Shown: positions 25,428 through 34,755, counted from the stretch's first letter. The stretch: DNA of 64,000 nt from Micromonospora sp. CB01531 (GCF_001905095.1 NZ_LWLS01000083.1:230570-294569), one strand, 5' to 3'. Numbers and translations are program-made. The notes: generated by a model not told the origin, from the sequence alone.

Positions 25428-27203
25428 TCAGCGGCGGCGAGTTGGTCGGTAGAGGCTGACGGCACGGGCGGCCAACCGCTCGGCGGCGGCCGAGTCGCCC
25501 GCCGCGGCGGCGAGCGGCGCCGCCCCCGGCAACAGCCGCGACGCTACCCGCAGTCCCAGCCACCCGCCCGCCTGCGCGGCCAACGGCGTGGCCAGCCGCC
25601 ACGCCGCCTCGGCGGCCCGCGGCCACGGGCCGTCCGCCGGCGCGCCCGCCGACGTCACCGCGGCCAGCGCCGCACGGGCGGTGCCGGCGTCCGGGTGCAC
25701 CTGGGTCAGCACCAGCAGCTCGACCACCCGGTCCGGGTGCCCGGGGTCGCGGCCGTAGACCGCCGCCAGGTGCAGCACCAGGTTGGCCTGGGTCCACAGC
25801 ACCGCCGCCAGCTCGGCCACCGGCGCGAGGAGTCCGGCGCCCGCCGCGAGCGCCCCACCCATCCCGGCCAGCCGAACGAACTGCCGGGTCGCCAGCCGGG
25901 CCAGCCCGTCGGCGTCCGCGTCCGGGTACCTGTCCCGGGTCCGCTCGGCCCAGTCGCCGGCGCGGGGCCCGAGGGCCTCCACCGCGGCGCGGGCCAGCAG
26001 CTCCGGCGCGAATCCTGGGTGGTCGAGCAGGCGCGCGCCCACCGCCCGCCAGCTCTCTTCAGGGGTACGCCCCGAGTCCGGCTCGTCCCCGGCGAGTGGA
26101 CCCGGTGTCGCCGCGGTGATCTTCGGCGTCTCCGGCGGCGGAGCCGCGGCGGGCGTAGGGTCTTCGCCGGCCGTCCCCCTCGCCGGCCCGGTCTCCTTCG
26201 CCGGGGCCGCCTTCTTGGCGGTCTTCGCGGCCTTCTTCTCCCGTCCGATCCGAGCCGGAGATTGCTCTTCCGCCCGCGCGGTCCCGGCCGGAGCCGTGCT
26301 CGCTGCCCGCGCTTCGGTGACGCCGGCCACATCGGTCGGCCGGCTCGGTTCGACGGTCCGGGAGACAGCCGGCGGGCTGGCCGCTGCCGTCCCATCCGTT
26401 TCGGTGGCCCCGTCGTCGGTGGCGCTCCGCACGCTGGCCCGTCCCGATACGTCCGCCTGAGCGGCCGCGACGCCGGCCGCGCCGGCTGGTTTGATTGGCT
26501 CCGCCCCGCCGGCCTGCGCCGGTGCTGCCGCCGGATCCGCTTCCGTCTCGGCGGCCCGCTTCCGGGCGGCCGGGGTGGCCTTCTTCGCCGTGGCCGCCTT
26601 CCTGGTCGTGGTGGCCTTCTTTGCCGGCGGGGTCGCTTTCCCGGTCGTGGTCGCCTTCTTTGCCGGCGGGGTCGCTTTCCCGGTCGTGGTCGCCTTCTTT
26701 GCCGGCGGGGTTGCCTTCCTGGCCGGGGTGCGGCGGGTCGGCATCGGGGGCTCCTCGCCCACCGGAGCGGCATCGGCCGGGTTCGTCGCCCGGTCGTCGG
26801 CCGGTTCGGCCGACCCGCTGTCCGCCGGGTCCGTCCTTCCGCTGTCCGCCGGGTCGGACGTCCCGCCGGCGGCCGGGGGCGCCCCACGCCCGGCCGCGCT
26901 GTCCCGCGTACTCGAGGTCGGGCCGGCCTCTGCGGAAGGGCGGGGGCGGGGCGCGGCGGCCGATGCCTCCGGCCTGCCGCCGGCGCGCGGCGCGGTGGCG
27001 GCCGGGTCGGGCGGCTGGAAGATCACGATGGGAGCGACCTTCGCCCGCCTTGCGCTGGGCGCTGCCCCGGCGGCGGCTCCGGTACCTTCCGTGGTCGGTT
27101 CGGAGGTCGGGGGCGGGGTGAAGGTCGGTTTCGCGGAGCGGCTTCGCCGGGTGTCGGCGGCGGGCTCGCGACGGGGCGGATCGCTCGGCGGCTGCTCCTG
27201 CAT
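25428..27203 (-). CDS. EcsC-like protein with long basic, disordered N-terminus
   Basis: 591 residues. The first ~380 are low-complexity: Pro/Ala/Thr-rich, then lysine-rich repeats with the unit KKATTTGKATPPA (residues about 158-200), reminiscent of histone-H1-like actinobacterial tails. The C-terminal ~200 residues form a helical domain with hydrophobic segments (GMGGALAAGAGLLAPVAELAAV) resembling the EcsC family. EcsC-like proteins are thought to associate with membranes or prenyl lipids; role unknown. ATG 27201-27203; no clear ribosome site, perhaps leaderless. No neighbour suggests a partner. Confidence 0.7.
   Translation of the reverse strand: MQEQPPSDPPRREPAADTRRSRSAKPTFTPPPTSEPTTEGTGAAAGAAPSARRAKVAPIVIFQPPDPAATAPRAGGRPEASAAAPRPRPSAEAGPTSSTRDSAAGRGAPPAAGGTSDPADSGRTDPADSGSAEPADDRATNPADAAPVGEEPPMPTRRTPARKATPPAKKATTTGKATPPAKKATTTGKATPPAKKATTTRKAATAKKATPAARKRAAETEADPAAAPAQAGGAEPIKPAGAAGVAAAQADVSGRASVRSATDDGATETDGTAAASPPAVSRTVEPSRPTDVAGVTEARAASTAPAGTARAEEQSPARIGREKKAAKTAKKAAPAKETGPARGTAGEDPTPAAAPPPETPKITAATPGPLAGDEPDSGRTPEESWRAVGARLLDHPGFAPELLARAAVEALGPRAGDWAERTRDRYPDADADGLARLATRQFVRLAGMGGALAAGAGLLAPVAELAAVLWTQANLVLHLAAVYGRDPGHPDRVVELLVLTQVHPDAGTARAALAAVTSAGAPADGPWPRAAEAAWRLATPLAAQAGGWLGLRVASRLLPGAAPLAAAAGDSAAAERLAARAVSLYRPTRRR
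26614..26730 (-). repeat. 39-bp coding tandem repeat, 3 copies
   Basis: Three head-to-tail units (26614, 26653, 26692); the first two are identical, the third diverges at its end. Each encodes the 13-residue KKATTTGKATPPA-type unit of the EcsC-like protein. Length variation between strains is likely. Confidence 0.85.
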
Positions 27204-27336
27204 ATCGATGGAGCCTAGTCCGGAGCGTGACGTCGCACACGGGGGAAAGACAGCGAACGGGCCCTTCCCGGTAGTCGCTTTGCCCCGGGCGGGTGTCGGC
27301 CTGTATCCTCGGGCGCGGTGGTCTCCGGGCCACCGG

Positions 27337-27427
27337 GGAGACTTCGCCTAGTCTGGTCTATGGCGCCGCACTGCTAATGCGGTTGGGGTTTTAAAGCCCC
27401 TCCCGGGTTCGAATCCCGGAGTCTCCG
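27337..27427 (+). tRNA. tRNA-Ser (anticodon GCU)
   Basis: Acceptor GGAGACT / AGTCTCC with G73, anticodon loop CTGCTAA (GCT), long variable arm GGGGTTTTAAAGCCCC, T arm CCGGGTTCGAATCCCGG. CCA not encoded. Confidence 0.95.
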
Positions 27428-27463
27428 CGCGAAAGCCGGGTGTGTAGACTGGCCGAGCAGCAA

Positions 27464-27536
27464 GCGCCCGTAGCTCAACGGATAGAGCATCTGACTACGG
27501 ATCAGAAGGTTAGGGGTTCGAGTCCCTTCGGGCGCG
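27464..27536 (+). tRNA. tRNA-Arg (anticodon ACG), integration target
   Basis: Acceptor GCGCCCG / CGGGCGC with G73, D arm AGCTCAACGGATAGAGCA, anticodon loop CTACGGA (ACG), T arm GGGGTTCGAGTCCC. Its 3' part from 27495 onward is repeated exactly at 61601-61650, so the gene was the attB site and was restored by the incoming element. Confidence 0.96.
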
Positions 27537-27544
27537 CAAGATCA
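27495..27544 (+). repeat. attL, 50-bp direct repeat (left copy)
   Basis: Runs from CTACGG in the anticodon stem-loop through the tRNA end to GCAAGATCA. Identical to 61601-61650; the next base differs (T here, A there). Confidence 0.93.
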
Positions 27545-27545
27545 T

Positions 27546-27583
27546 AAGGGGTCTGACCTGCGGAAACGTAGATCAGACCCCTT
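27546..27583 (+). terminator. Terminator behind tRNA-Arg
   Basis: AAGGGGTCTGA pairs with TCAGACCCCTT (11 bp). It is part of the element, not of the original chromosome, because it lies inside attL. It also faces the end of the integrase gene. A degenerate equivalent follows the right att copy. Confidence 0.75.
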
Positions 27584-27610
27584 GATTGTTAGTGGAGTGT
27601 GGACGTTCGT

Positions 27611-27632
27611 TGTCACGCCTGTGTCATGCCTG
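27611..27632 (+). repeat. Tandem 11-bp repeats, possible integrase arm sites
   Basis: TGTCACGCCTG followed at once by TGTCATGCCTG, starting 67 bases inside attL. Paired direct repeats near att cores are typical arm-binding sites of tyrosine integrases. Overlaps the untranslated end of the integrase gene. Confidence 0.5.
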
Positions 27633-27637
27633 CGCCG

Positions 27638-29053
27638 TCACTCTCGGTAGTCAGACTGGTGATCATCATGGCTATGGCCTGGGGTTTCGCCGTTCTCCTG
27701 CTGGTCCAGCCTGCGCTGGTTCTCTGGTTTTTTCGCGGTCCTGGCGGTCTTGCGGGCGGTGCGCCTGATGGCGGCGCGGCGGTCCCGGGCTGCCTTCCGG
27801 ACGAGTTCAGCCGTGGCGGCGGCGGCCTCGTGTTGGGCTGTTGGTAGCACGCTGGTGTAGACGTCCGCGGTGGTGTCGATCCGGGAGTGGCCCAGTTGGT
27901 CTTGGATTGTTTTGAGGTCCGCGCCGGCGCTGTGGGCGAGGGACGCGGCGCCGTGCCGCAGGTCGTGTAGCCGGATGGGCGGCAGTTCGGATTTCTTGAC
28001 GAGAATTGCGAACCGCTGGGTGAAGTAGCCGGGGTGGTAGGGCTGGCCGTCCGGTCGGGTGAAGACGTAGCCGGTGTCGCGGTACGCCTGGCGGGCGTCG
28101 ATCCGTCGGGCTGCTCGTTCTTGTTGTTGCTGCCGGTGGTGGATCAGGGCGGCGGTGGTGGCCTTGTCGAGGGCGACGACGCGCTGTCCTGCCGCGCTCT
28201 TGGGTGGCCCCTGGTAGACGTGGTGTCCGGCGGAGACCCGCTGCTGGACGATGGTGAGTTCGTTGGCGTCGGGGTTGATGTCGGACCAGCGCAGCCCGGC
28301 GACCTCGCCCCTGCGTAGCCCGCGTAGGCCGATCAGGCGCCAGAGGGCGTGGAGCGGGTCGTTGGCGGTGAAGGCGAGGAACGCGGCGAACTGGGGTGCC
28401 GTCCAGACCGTGACCGTGGGGCGGATGCCCGTTTCCTGCCAGGCCGCGACGTTTTCGTCGGTCCAGATCCGGGCTCGGGTCTGGGTTGGGTTGGGCAGCT
28501 CGACGCGGCGTGCGGGGTTGTCGGTGAGCAGGTCTTCCCGGATCGCCGCGTTGAGGGCGGCCCGGAGCGTGGCACGTGCGTGCCTCAGCGTCGATGCCGA
28601 GTGCGGCCGGCCGTACTTGTTGCGTTGCCGCGCCATGGCCTGGAATGCCGCGTTCAGCCGGCCGGACGTCAGCTCGGACAAGATCGTCCGTCCGACGTGC
28701 GGGACGAGGAACCGTTGGATGTCGCGGGTGTAGAGCAGCTTGGTGGTCGGGCGCAGCCGGGTCCGTGTCTGGAGCCAGTGCTCCAGCCACCGCGCCACTG
28801 TCCAGCTCTGCGCGGTACGCCGCTCCGACGAGGAGGTCAGCAGCTCGTCGCGGGCGTGACGGGCTGCGGCCTGCGACGGGAAGCCGCCTCGCCGGACACG
28901 TTGCGGGCGGCCGAGAATGTTGGTGGTGGAGCAGTGGAAATACCAGCTGCCGTGACCACGATCGTTCAGCCGCGGACAATTACCACCTCGACGCATACCT
29001 GTCACACTGTCGGTACAGGCGCACTGCTTAAAGACGCGACCCTTCGATTTCAT
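27638..29053 (-). CDS. Tyrosine-type site-specific integrase (int1)
   Basis: 471 residues. An N-terminal AP2/SAM-like arm and core-binding part (TVARWLEHWLQTRTRLRPTT) and a catalytic domain with the first Arg in GLRGLRRGEVAGLRW, HDLRHGAASLAHSAGADLKTIQ (HxxR) and LGHSRIDTTADVYTSV (His and nucleophile Tyr). It should integrate and excise the element at tRNA-Arg. ATG 29051-29053 lies behind GGGGGAGTC. The N-terminus MKSKG...CACTDSVTG carries a Cys-rich piece shared with the second integrase (30783-32147). The basic Lys/Arg tail reaches to within 100 bases of attL. Confidence 0.94.
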   Translation of the reverse strand: MKSKGRVFKQCACTDSVTGMRRGGNCPRLNDRGHGSWYFHCSTTNILGRPQRVRRGGFPSQAAARHARDELLTSSSERRTAQSWTVARWLEHWLQTRTRLRPTTKLLYTRDIQRFLVPHVGRTILSELTSGRLNAAFQAMARQRNKYGRPHSASTLRHARATLRAALNAAIREDLLTDNPARRVELPNPTQTRARIWTDENVAAWQETGIRPTVTVWTAPQFAAFLAFTANDPLHALWRLIGLRGLRRGEVAGLRWSDINPDANELTIVQQRVSAGHHVYQGPPKSAAGQRVVALDKATTAALIHHRQQQQERAARRIDARQAYRDTGYVFTRPDGQPYHPGYFTQRFAILVKKSELPPIRLHDLRHGAASLAHSAGADLKTIQDQLGHSRIDTTADVYTSVLPTAQHEAAAATAELVRKAARDRRAAIRRTARKTARTAKKPENQRRLDQQENGETPGHSHDDHQSDYRE

Positions 29054-29580
29054 GACTCCCCCATCGAATGAGATTCCCGCCTATCTGGCATCTGTCTGAC
29101 CTGCGGGAATGCGGGCACTGCGGGGGCCAACGCCGCTGCGTCATCGCCTGTTCCCCACAGGAGTGACCTCAAGTGGCCATTGAGGCTGGCGGTGCGGCCG
29201 TGAACACGTAGAGTAATGAGTCGATGGATCGGTGAATAGGGCCGCCTGTTCGAGAAACGCCAATACCATTTTTGGGCGTACCTGGCGGTGCGGGCAGGGG
29301 CGCGGGGCTGCGGGTGTGGCCGGGTGAGCGCTGCGGTGCGTGGCGGCCTTGAATGTCCTGGCCTCTGGGGTGCCAGGGGTCGATGAGGTGCGAGATGCGG
29401 CGTGGCCCGGTCGTATCTGGCTTCGCGTGCGATCACGCCACTGTGGATGGGGCGACTGAAAGCTATGTCGCGTTCGCGTGTCGTAGCGGACTCGGGCTTG
29501 GGTGCCGCATAGCCTCCATCAACGGCAACCTATGGCGTCCGTGACCGCCCGACCGCATCACGTGCCGAAGGAGAGCACCT
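29054..29580. other. Gene-poor region upstream of int1
   Basis: No frame has a ribosome site or coding character. It contains CTGACCTGCGGGAATGCGGG at 29096-29115, nearly identical to the sequence just beyond the right att copy (61659-61678). An AT-richer patch at 29200-29280 probably holds promoters for int1 and for the small genes to the right. Confidence 0.5.
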
Positions 29581-29724
29581 GTGAGGGAAACCAGCGAACT
29601 TCCTGAACACGTGGCACCGTCGCCGCCTCCCGAGATGACCGCCGCAGCGGTCGACGCCGTCCTGGCGGACCTTGCCACAGTGGCCGATCGTCTCATCGCG
29701 GATTCGACTGCGGCGGCAGCGTGA
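29581..29724 (+). CDS. Small protein, 47 residues, unknown
   Basis: Begins at GTG 29581 with an excellent site GAAGGAGAGCACCT. The product is acidic and helical (EMTAAAVDAVLADLATVADRL) and ends in TAAAA. It overlaps the start of the next gene in another frame. Either a real leader-type small protein coupled to that gene, or the true N-terminus of it cut off by a frameshift near 29700. Not recognised. Confidence 0.5.
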   Translation: MRETSELPEHVAPSPPPEMTAAAVDAVLADLATVADRLIADSTAAAA

Positions 29725-30550
29725 ACTCGATGAACGTGACGACGAGAGCGAGCGCTGGCTCGCACAGGACGGATCGCCGGCTGGCCATCGAAGCTACCCA
29801 AACCCGAGCCGGGCGCTGTCGTCGGTGCGCCGGGCCCACGCCATCGAGAACGCCCGCCTCCTCCGACAGTCCAGCCGAGAGATCGTCGCCTGGTGGGCGG
29901 ACCTGGCAACCTACGCCGCGTTGTCCACCGCAGCCGGTCAACCGATCAACCCGGTGCGCGCGGCCGGCGCCGATCCCAGCGCCCACCTCACCGATGAGGA
30001 GCTTCGCCACCTGCCGGGACCGTCCGACGACGTCAGGGCGTTGGCCCGGCTCGCCGCGCTGTTCGCAGGCCCGTCCGTGAGCCCGGACGCCACCGCCGAC
30101 CCGCCCGTGGACGCGGTAGAGTTCGCCGCCCGGGCAGGGCTGATGCTCCAACGCTCACCGTCAGGTGACGTGATCGTTGTTGATGACCCCTTCCCGGAGG
30201 CCCGGCTGCCCCGCATGTGGGGTGACACGTGGGTCAACTACCAGATGCCGGCTCTGCTGCCCGCGGACGAACTCGCCGCAGCGTTCACCGCCGCCGGTAT
30301 GCCACCCACCGTTGTCGAGGCCATCCGGACCGCGACCGCAGCGGTCGACGACGTGCTCGTCGCCGCAGCCCGGCTTGCCGAACTGGAGGACGCCGATGCC
30401 CCCGTGCGCGACCCCGCGGTGGCCGCCGAGGAGGAGGCGCTGTGGGAACACGTCGAGCGGACAACGGACATCCTCGCGGCGTACGCCCGGACCCTGACCG
30501 ACCACCTACCCGCGGTCCGCACGGCAGCCCGACAACGCGCCCAACGCTGA
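29672..30550 (+). CDS. Hypothetical protein of mobile element, unknown function
   Basis: Up to 292 residues, not recognised. Helical, acidic, with no membrane segments; SSVRRAHAIENARLLRQSSREIV and a late EALWEHVERTTDILAAYART look like helical bundles. The start is uncertain: the first in-frame start is TTG 29672, with no ribosome site, and the body of the protein only becomes coding-like from about 29710. The small gene upstream has the good ribosome site, so coupling or a frameshift is likely. A strong hairpin follows the stop. Confidence 0.6.
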   Translation: MPQWPIVSSRIRLRRQRELDERDDESERWLAQDGSPAGHRSYPNPSRALSSVRRAHAIENARLLRQSSREIVAWWADLATYAALSTAAGQPINPVRAAGADPSAHLTDEELRHLPGPSDDVRALARLAALFAGPSVSPDATADPPVDAVEFAARAGLMLQRSPSGDVIVVDDPFPEARLPRMWGDTWVNYQMPALLPADELAAAFTAAGMPPTVVEAIRTATAAVDDVLVAAARLAELEDADAPVRDPAVAAEEEALWEHVERTTDILAAYARTLTDHLPAVRTAARQRAQR

Positions 30551-30566
30551 CGTCCGCCGAGCACAA

Positions 30567-30602
30567 CGGGTGTAGGACGCCCGAACAGGCGTCCTACACC
30601 CG
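30567..30602. terminator. 15-bp hairpin terminator
   Basis: CGGGTGTAGGACGCC pairs perfectly with GGCGTCCTACACCCG across six bases, 16 bases past the stop of the hypothetical gene. Confidence 0.8.
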
Positions 30603-30782
30603 AATCTGCCGCGGGCTGCGGAGCCGCTCTGGGGTATCGCGTCGGCTCCGCAACAGACCCAGCCCCTGCATAACCCAGGCAGAAGCCTTGCAAGCTGTCA
30701 GTCGATCTTGGCATGCCGGTAGGCGCGACACCGCGACACCGTGGTCCGCTGCTTGGCCTTCAGATGCCGCCGGGCCCCGGCT

Positions 30783-32147
30783 TTACGGCTGTCCGGCTCC
30801 GGGCCTGTGCCCGGAATTCGTCGCCGGACGCTCGGGGTCGCGGCGGCGATCTATCTGCTGTTTGACCTCCGCGCCCGGCTTGCTCGCCGTGAGGAGGAAC
30901 GCGGCCGTGGCTTCGGCTGCGTCACGCGCGGTTGCCGGCAGGACGGTGGTGTAGACGTCGGCGGTGAGGCGGATGTTCGCGTGCCCGAGCTGGTCCTGGA
31001 TGGTCTTCATGTCCGCGCCCGCCGCGTGCGCGAGACTGGCGGCGCCGTGCCGCAGGTCGTGCAGCCGAATCGGTGGTAGGCCGGCCCGGTCGACCAGAAA
31101 CCGCAGACGCTGGGTGAGATAACCAGGGTGCAGCGGCAGACCGTCGGGACCGGTGAACACGTAGCCACTGTCATGGCACACCTTGCCCGCGCCGACACGC
31201 CTCGTCCGCTGCCCCTGCTGATGGGTGCGGTGCTGCCTCAACACCTGCACCGTGTGCCTGTCGAGCGCGACCGTGCGGCGGCTCGCTGCGGACTTCGGCG
31301 GGCCCTCGTGGACGTCGTACCCGGCTGTGGTCCGCTGCCGGAGCACCGACAACTGCCCCGCGTGCAGGTCAACGTCCGCCCACCGCAGCCCGGCCGCTTC
31401 ACCGCGACGCAGTCCACGCAAGGCGATCAGCCACCACAACGCGTACAGGCTGTCCCGGCGGACGTAATCCAGGAAACTGGCGAGCTGCGCCGCCGTCCAC
31501 ACCGCCACCGGTGGGCGCTCACCGGTGGCCTCCCACTCGGCGACCCGAGCCTCGGTCCACACCACAGCGTGCGGCCGCTCCCGGACGGGCAGCTCCACCC
31601 GCCGGGCCGGGTTGTCCACGATCAGCCCCTCCCGAATTGCGGCGTTCAACGCCGCCCGCAGCGTGGTATGGACGTGCTGCAACGTACAGGCCGTCTGCGG
31701 CTGCCCGGACCGGTTACGGGTCACGGCGATCCGCGCGAACGCCGTGTTCAGCTGCCGCGCGGTCAGATCCCCCAGGACCAGCTGCCCGATGTGCGGAACC
31801 AGGAACTGCTCGACATCACGCGTGTAGTGCATCCTCGTCGTCGGCCGGATGCGCGTCCTGGCCGACAACCAGTACCGCAACCACCGGGCAACCGTCCACG
31901 ACCGGCCGGCCTGCTCCTCCCGCGACAACGCCAGCAGATCATCCCGCGCCCGGCGAGCCGCCTCCTCCGACGGGAAACCACCCCGGCGCACCCGCTCCAT
32001 CCGGCCCAACGGATTCCTGGTCGAGCAGTGGAAGTACCAACTTCCATGATCGCGCTCCGGCAGCTTCGCGCATGCCTTACCCAACAGACGATTGGTTGCA
32101 GGATCTACGCAACCGCACCGCTTCACAATCACACCCTGGCTCTTCAT
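30783..32147 (-). CDS. Second tyrosine-type integrase (int2), paralogue of int1
   Basis: 454 residues. Same layout as int1: MKSQGVIVKRCGC N-terminus, TVARWLRYWLSARTRIRPTT core-binding part, catalytic ALRGLRRGEAAGLRW, HDLRHGAASLAHAAGADMKTIQ and LGHANIRLTADVYTTV. All catalytic residues remain. ATG 32145-32147 with AAAGGACAAGGCG is chosen by analogy with int1; a start at 32330 would add 61 residues with no counterpart in int1. Two related but diverged integrases 1.7 kb apart suggest that two elements merged here. Tandem GCGACACC repeats at 30725-30740 lie just past its end. Confidence 0.92.
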   Translation of the reverse strand: MKSQGVIVKRCGCVDPATNRLLGKACAKLPERDHGSWYFHCSTRNPLGRMERVRRGGFPSEEAARRARDDLLALSREEQAGRSWTVARWLRYWLSARTRIRPTTRMHYTRDVEQFLVPHIGQLVLGDLTARQLNTAFARIAVTRNRSGQPQTACTLQHVHTTLRAALNAAIREGLIVDNPARRVELPVRERPHAVVWTEARVAEWEATGERPPVAVWTAAQLASFLDYVRRDSLYALWWLIALRGLRRGEAAGLRWADVDLHAGQLSVLRQRTTAGYDVHEGPPKSAASRRTVALDRHTVQVLRQHRTHQQGQRTRRVGAGKVCHDSGYVFTGPDGLPLHPGYLTQRLRFLVDRAGLPPIRLHDLRHGAASLAHAAGADMKTIQDQLGHANIRLTADVYTTVLPATARDAAEATAAFLLTASKPGAEVKQQIDRRRDPERPATNSGHRPGAGQP

Positions 32148-32843
32148 CGCCTTGTCCTTTCCGATCCGATGTAGGCACACCTTGACGGAGCGACGACCAG
32201 CGAGCGTCTGATTTAGGGCAGTATTGAGAATGTGTGCCGAATGGTCTCGGTATCGGACGAGCTTGGCTCGGCGCGTGTTCGGGTCGACGGACCACAGCGT
32301 CTCGTCAAACCGGACGTGATCCATACTCATGCGCCGTCGGGGCGGTGGGAGGTCTCCACATTGACGAGACTGAGCGTGCGGAGCATGGATCCGGTCGTCG
32401 GTGACGAGACGAACCTCAAGGTTCGGTGGGTGCCGTCGGACCTGGCTGCGCCGAAAGGCAGTCGCTGCGGGCTAGGCGGGTGCCGATCTGCCGACGTAAC
32501 AGCGCCGAGGGGATCGCTCATCCAATCCTGGGATTCCGAGCTGACCGTTCGGGCGGTTGGCGAAGTCGCCGCCGCGCTGTCAACTGATATGCGAGCGCGT
32601 GGTGCGGCTCTCGGTGTGCGTAGCAGCATGTCCGCAGCGGCTTGAAGGAGATCGACACCCGACTCTGGTCACTGTTCGTAACGGATGGTCGTGAGCGCTT
32701 TCGGTGGCATCCGTGTTACGCGGACACGCCGCTAACGTCCATTGACGTTCGTCACTTATGCTTCGTCCGGTTTGTGTCTTGTCGACCGGTGATTTGCTTC
32801 TCTAGCCTGAGCGCGCTCATGGGTTCAACGGGGGAGCGGCGCG
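32148..32843. other. Gene-poor region between int2 and the SARP gene
   Basis: About 700 bases. A plus-strand open frame (32232-32645, 137 codons) lacks a ribosome site and known motifs, so no gene is called. A perfect palindrome AACGTC-CATT-GACGTT lies at 32734-32749. Confidence 0.5.
32734..32749. promoter_or_regulatory. 16-bp palindrome upstream of the SARP gene
   Basis: AACGTC CATT GACGTT, about 95 bases before the SARP start. A possible operator; the binding protein is unknown. Confidence 0.4.
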
Positions 32844-34755
32844 ATGGAACTGCGGATTCGGCTTTTAGGCCCGGTGGAGGTCTTCAGCAACGGCCAGGAT
32901 GTCACACCTAGCGGGGCAAATCGGCGGGCGGTTCTGGCCGGGTTGGCCCTGGAGGCGAACCGACCTGTCGCGCTGAGCCGGCTGGCGGGCATGGTCTGGT
33001 CTGCCGCCCCGCCGGCCTCCGCCGTGGCTAACCTGCGGTCTCACGTCGCCGCGCTGCGGCGCACGCTCGGCGATCGCCTCGTCGCCCACCCGAATGCGTA
33101 CGAGCTGCAGCTGGCGGCGCATGAGCTGGACGTGACCGAGTTCCAGCGGCTGGCCGGGGAAGGACAGGCCATGCTGGCTGCGCTCGACGCGGCGAAACGC
33201 CGTCGGAGCATTGGCTAGCGCGGTGACGCATTGGCGCGGCGCGTCCGGTGACGGTCTGCCACGCGGTACGACGTTGGACAATCACTGGGCGAGCCTGGAT
33301 GAGCAGCGGTTGCAGGTTTTCGAGGAGCTGGCGGAGGCCCGGCTGGCCGTTGGCCAGCATGCGCAGCTGCTGGCCCAGTTGCGTGCTCACCTCGCCGCGC
33401 ACCCGCTGCGGGAGCGGACCTGGGGGCAGCTCATGCTCGCCCTCTACCGTTGTGGGGACGTGCCTGCGGCTCTGGCTGTCTACCGGGACGCGCGGGCCGT
33501 TTTCAGTGAGCAGCTTGGTATCGAGCCCGGTGACGGATTGGTTAGCTTGCATCGGGCGATGCTCGATCGGGCACCGGAGTTGTCGTATGCGGCGCCTTCC
33601 GGACCTGCGGTCGCGCCGGCAGCGCCGGCCGCCGAAGGGCGGACCTCCGTCGGCTGGGCGGTGCCGCGGGAACTCCCGGCGGACCTGGTCGCCTTCGTCG
33701 CCCGTGTCCGGGAGGTCGCTGATGTGGTCGCCGCCCTGCGCGGTCCGGCGCCGACCGCGGTGGTCGTCACGGGTCCGGCGGGCAGCGGCAAGACGGCGCT
33801 GGCGGTCCGCGCTGCGCACCAGGTGGCCGCTGACTTCCCGGACGGGCAGGTCTTCGTGGACCTCGGCCCCGGTACTGCGGTGACCCCTGGTGAGGTGCTG
33901 GCCCGGGTGCTGCGCGCTTTGAGGGTCGCTCCCGCCGACGTGCCGGAGAACGACGACGAGCGGGCTGGCTGGTTTCGCTCCCTGGTGGCCGGGCGCCGGC
34001 TGCTGCTGGTTGTTGACGGCGTCACGAGGGCGGCCCAGGTACGGCCGCTGATTCCCGCGGTTCCGGGACCCGCCCTGATCGTCGTTGGTGCGCGGCGCCT
34101 GGGCAGCCTGGACGGTGTTCGGCGGGTGACGTTGCGGCCGTTGGGTGTGGCGCAGGCGCGGGACCTGCTGGCCGCGTTTGCAGGACGGCGACGGTTGGCG
34201 GCCGATGAGGCGGCTACGGCGGAACTGGTTCGCCTGTGCGCCGGCTCGGTGCTGGCGTTGCGGATCGCCGCCGCCCGGCTGGCGCGCTGGCCAGCCATGT
34301 CGATGGCCACTCTGGTCGCCCAGCTCGGCGGCGATCGTCACCGGCTGGAGCTGCTCGCTGACGAGGACCTGTCGGTGCGAGCCAGCCTGGCCAGCACCGT
34401 CGCCGCTGTCCGTGCCGAGGTCGCCGGCCGGCTGCTGGAGCTGATCGGCGCCCACCCCGATGCGCCAGCTCTGATGGACCGGGCCGCCGCCGAACTCAAC
34501 GTTAGTACCCAGCGAGTCCAACGGGCGCTGGACAGCCTCGTCGACGCCCATCTGCTGCATCCGGACGGTCCCGCTGGCTATCAGCTGCCGGCCCTCGTGC
34601 GCGACTACCTCACCGAGCTGGCCGCTGTGCCGCCCGCGCCAATGCCTGTCTTGCGGGCCGGCGGATCGACCCGGTCGCGGTCTGCGTGGCGGAACCTCGG
34701 CTGGCAGGGCATTGTTTCTCTTGTCGCGGTAGCCCCGGTCAACGCCATGCTGTGA
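32844..34755 (+). pseudogene. AfsR/SARP-family regulator, split by a frameshift
   Basis: The N-terminal winged helix and start of the BTAD domain are read from ATG 32844 (GGGGGAG site) and end at a TAG at 33216-33218. The rest continues in the +1 frame: BTAD domain (HPLRERTWGQLMLALYRCG), NB-ARC ATPase with Walker A VVTGPAGSGKTAL and Walker B-like RLLLVVDGV. Removing one base of GAAAC near 33196-33200 restores AALDAANAVGALASAVTHW. No TPR tail follows. As sequenced, the DNA-binding domain is cut from the ATPase, so the activator is probably dead. GTG 33211 could start the second part alone. Confidence 0.85.

Noticed and set aside
26614..26730. CRISPR-like regular repeat
   Set aside because: Units are adjacent without spacers and are in frame within a coding gene.
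25371..27218. 615-codon plus-strand frame opposite the EcsC-like gene
   Set aside because: Arg/Gly-rich antisense shadow of a GC-rich gene; no start signal.
30725..30740. GCGACACC tandem repeat as an att site for Int2
   Set aside because: Only 8-bp units and no distant copy of a longer core was found; left as a mention in the Int2 entry.
32232..32645. Possible 137-codon gene between int2 and the SARP gene
   Set aside because: No ribosome site, no recognisable motif, and competing frames on the other strand of similar quality.
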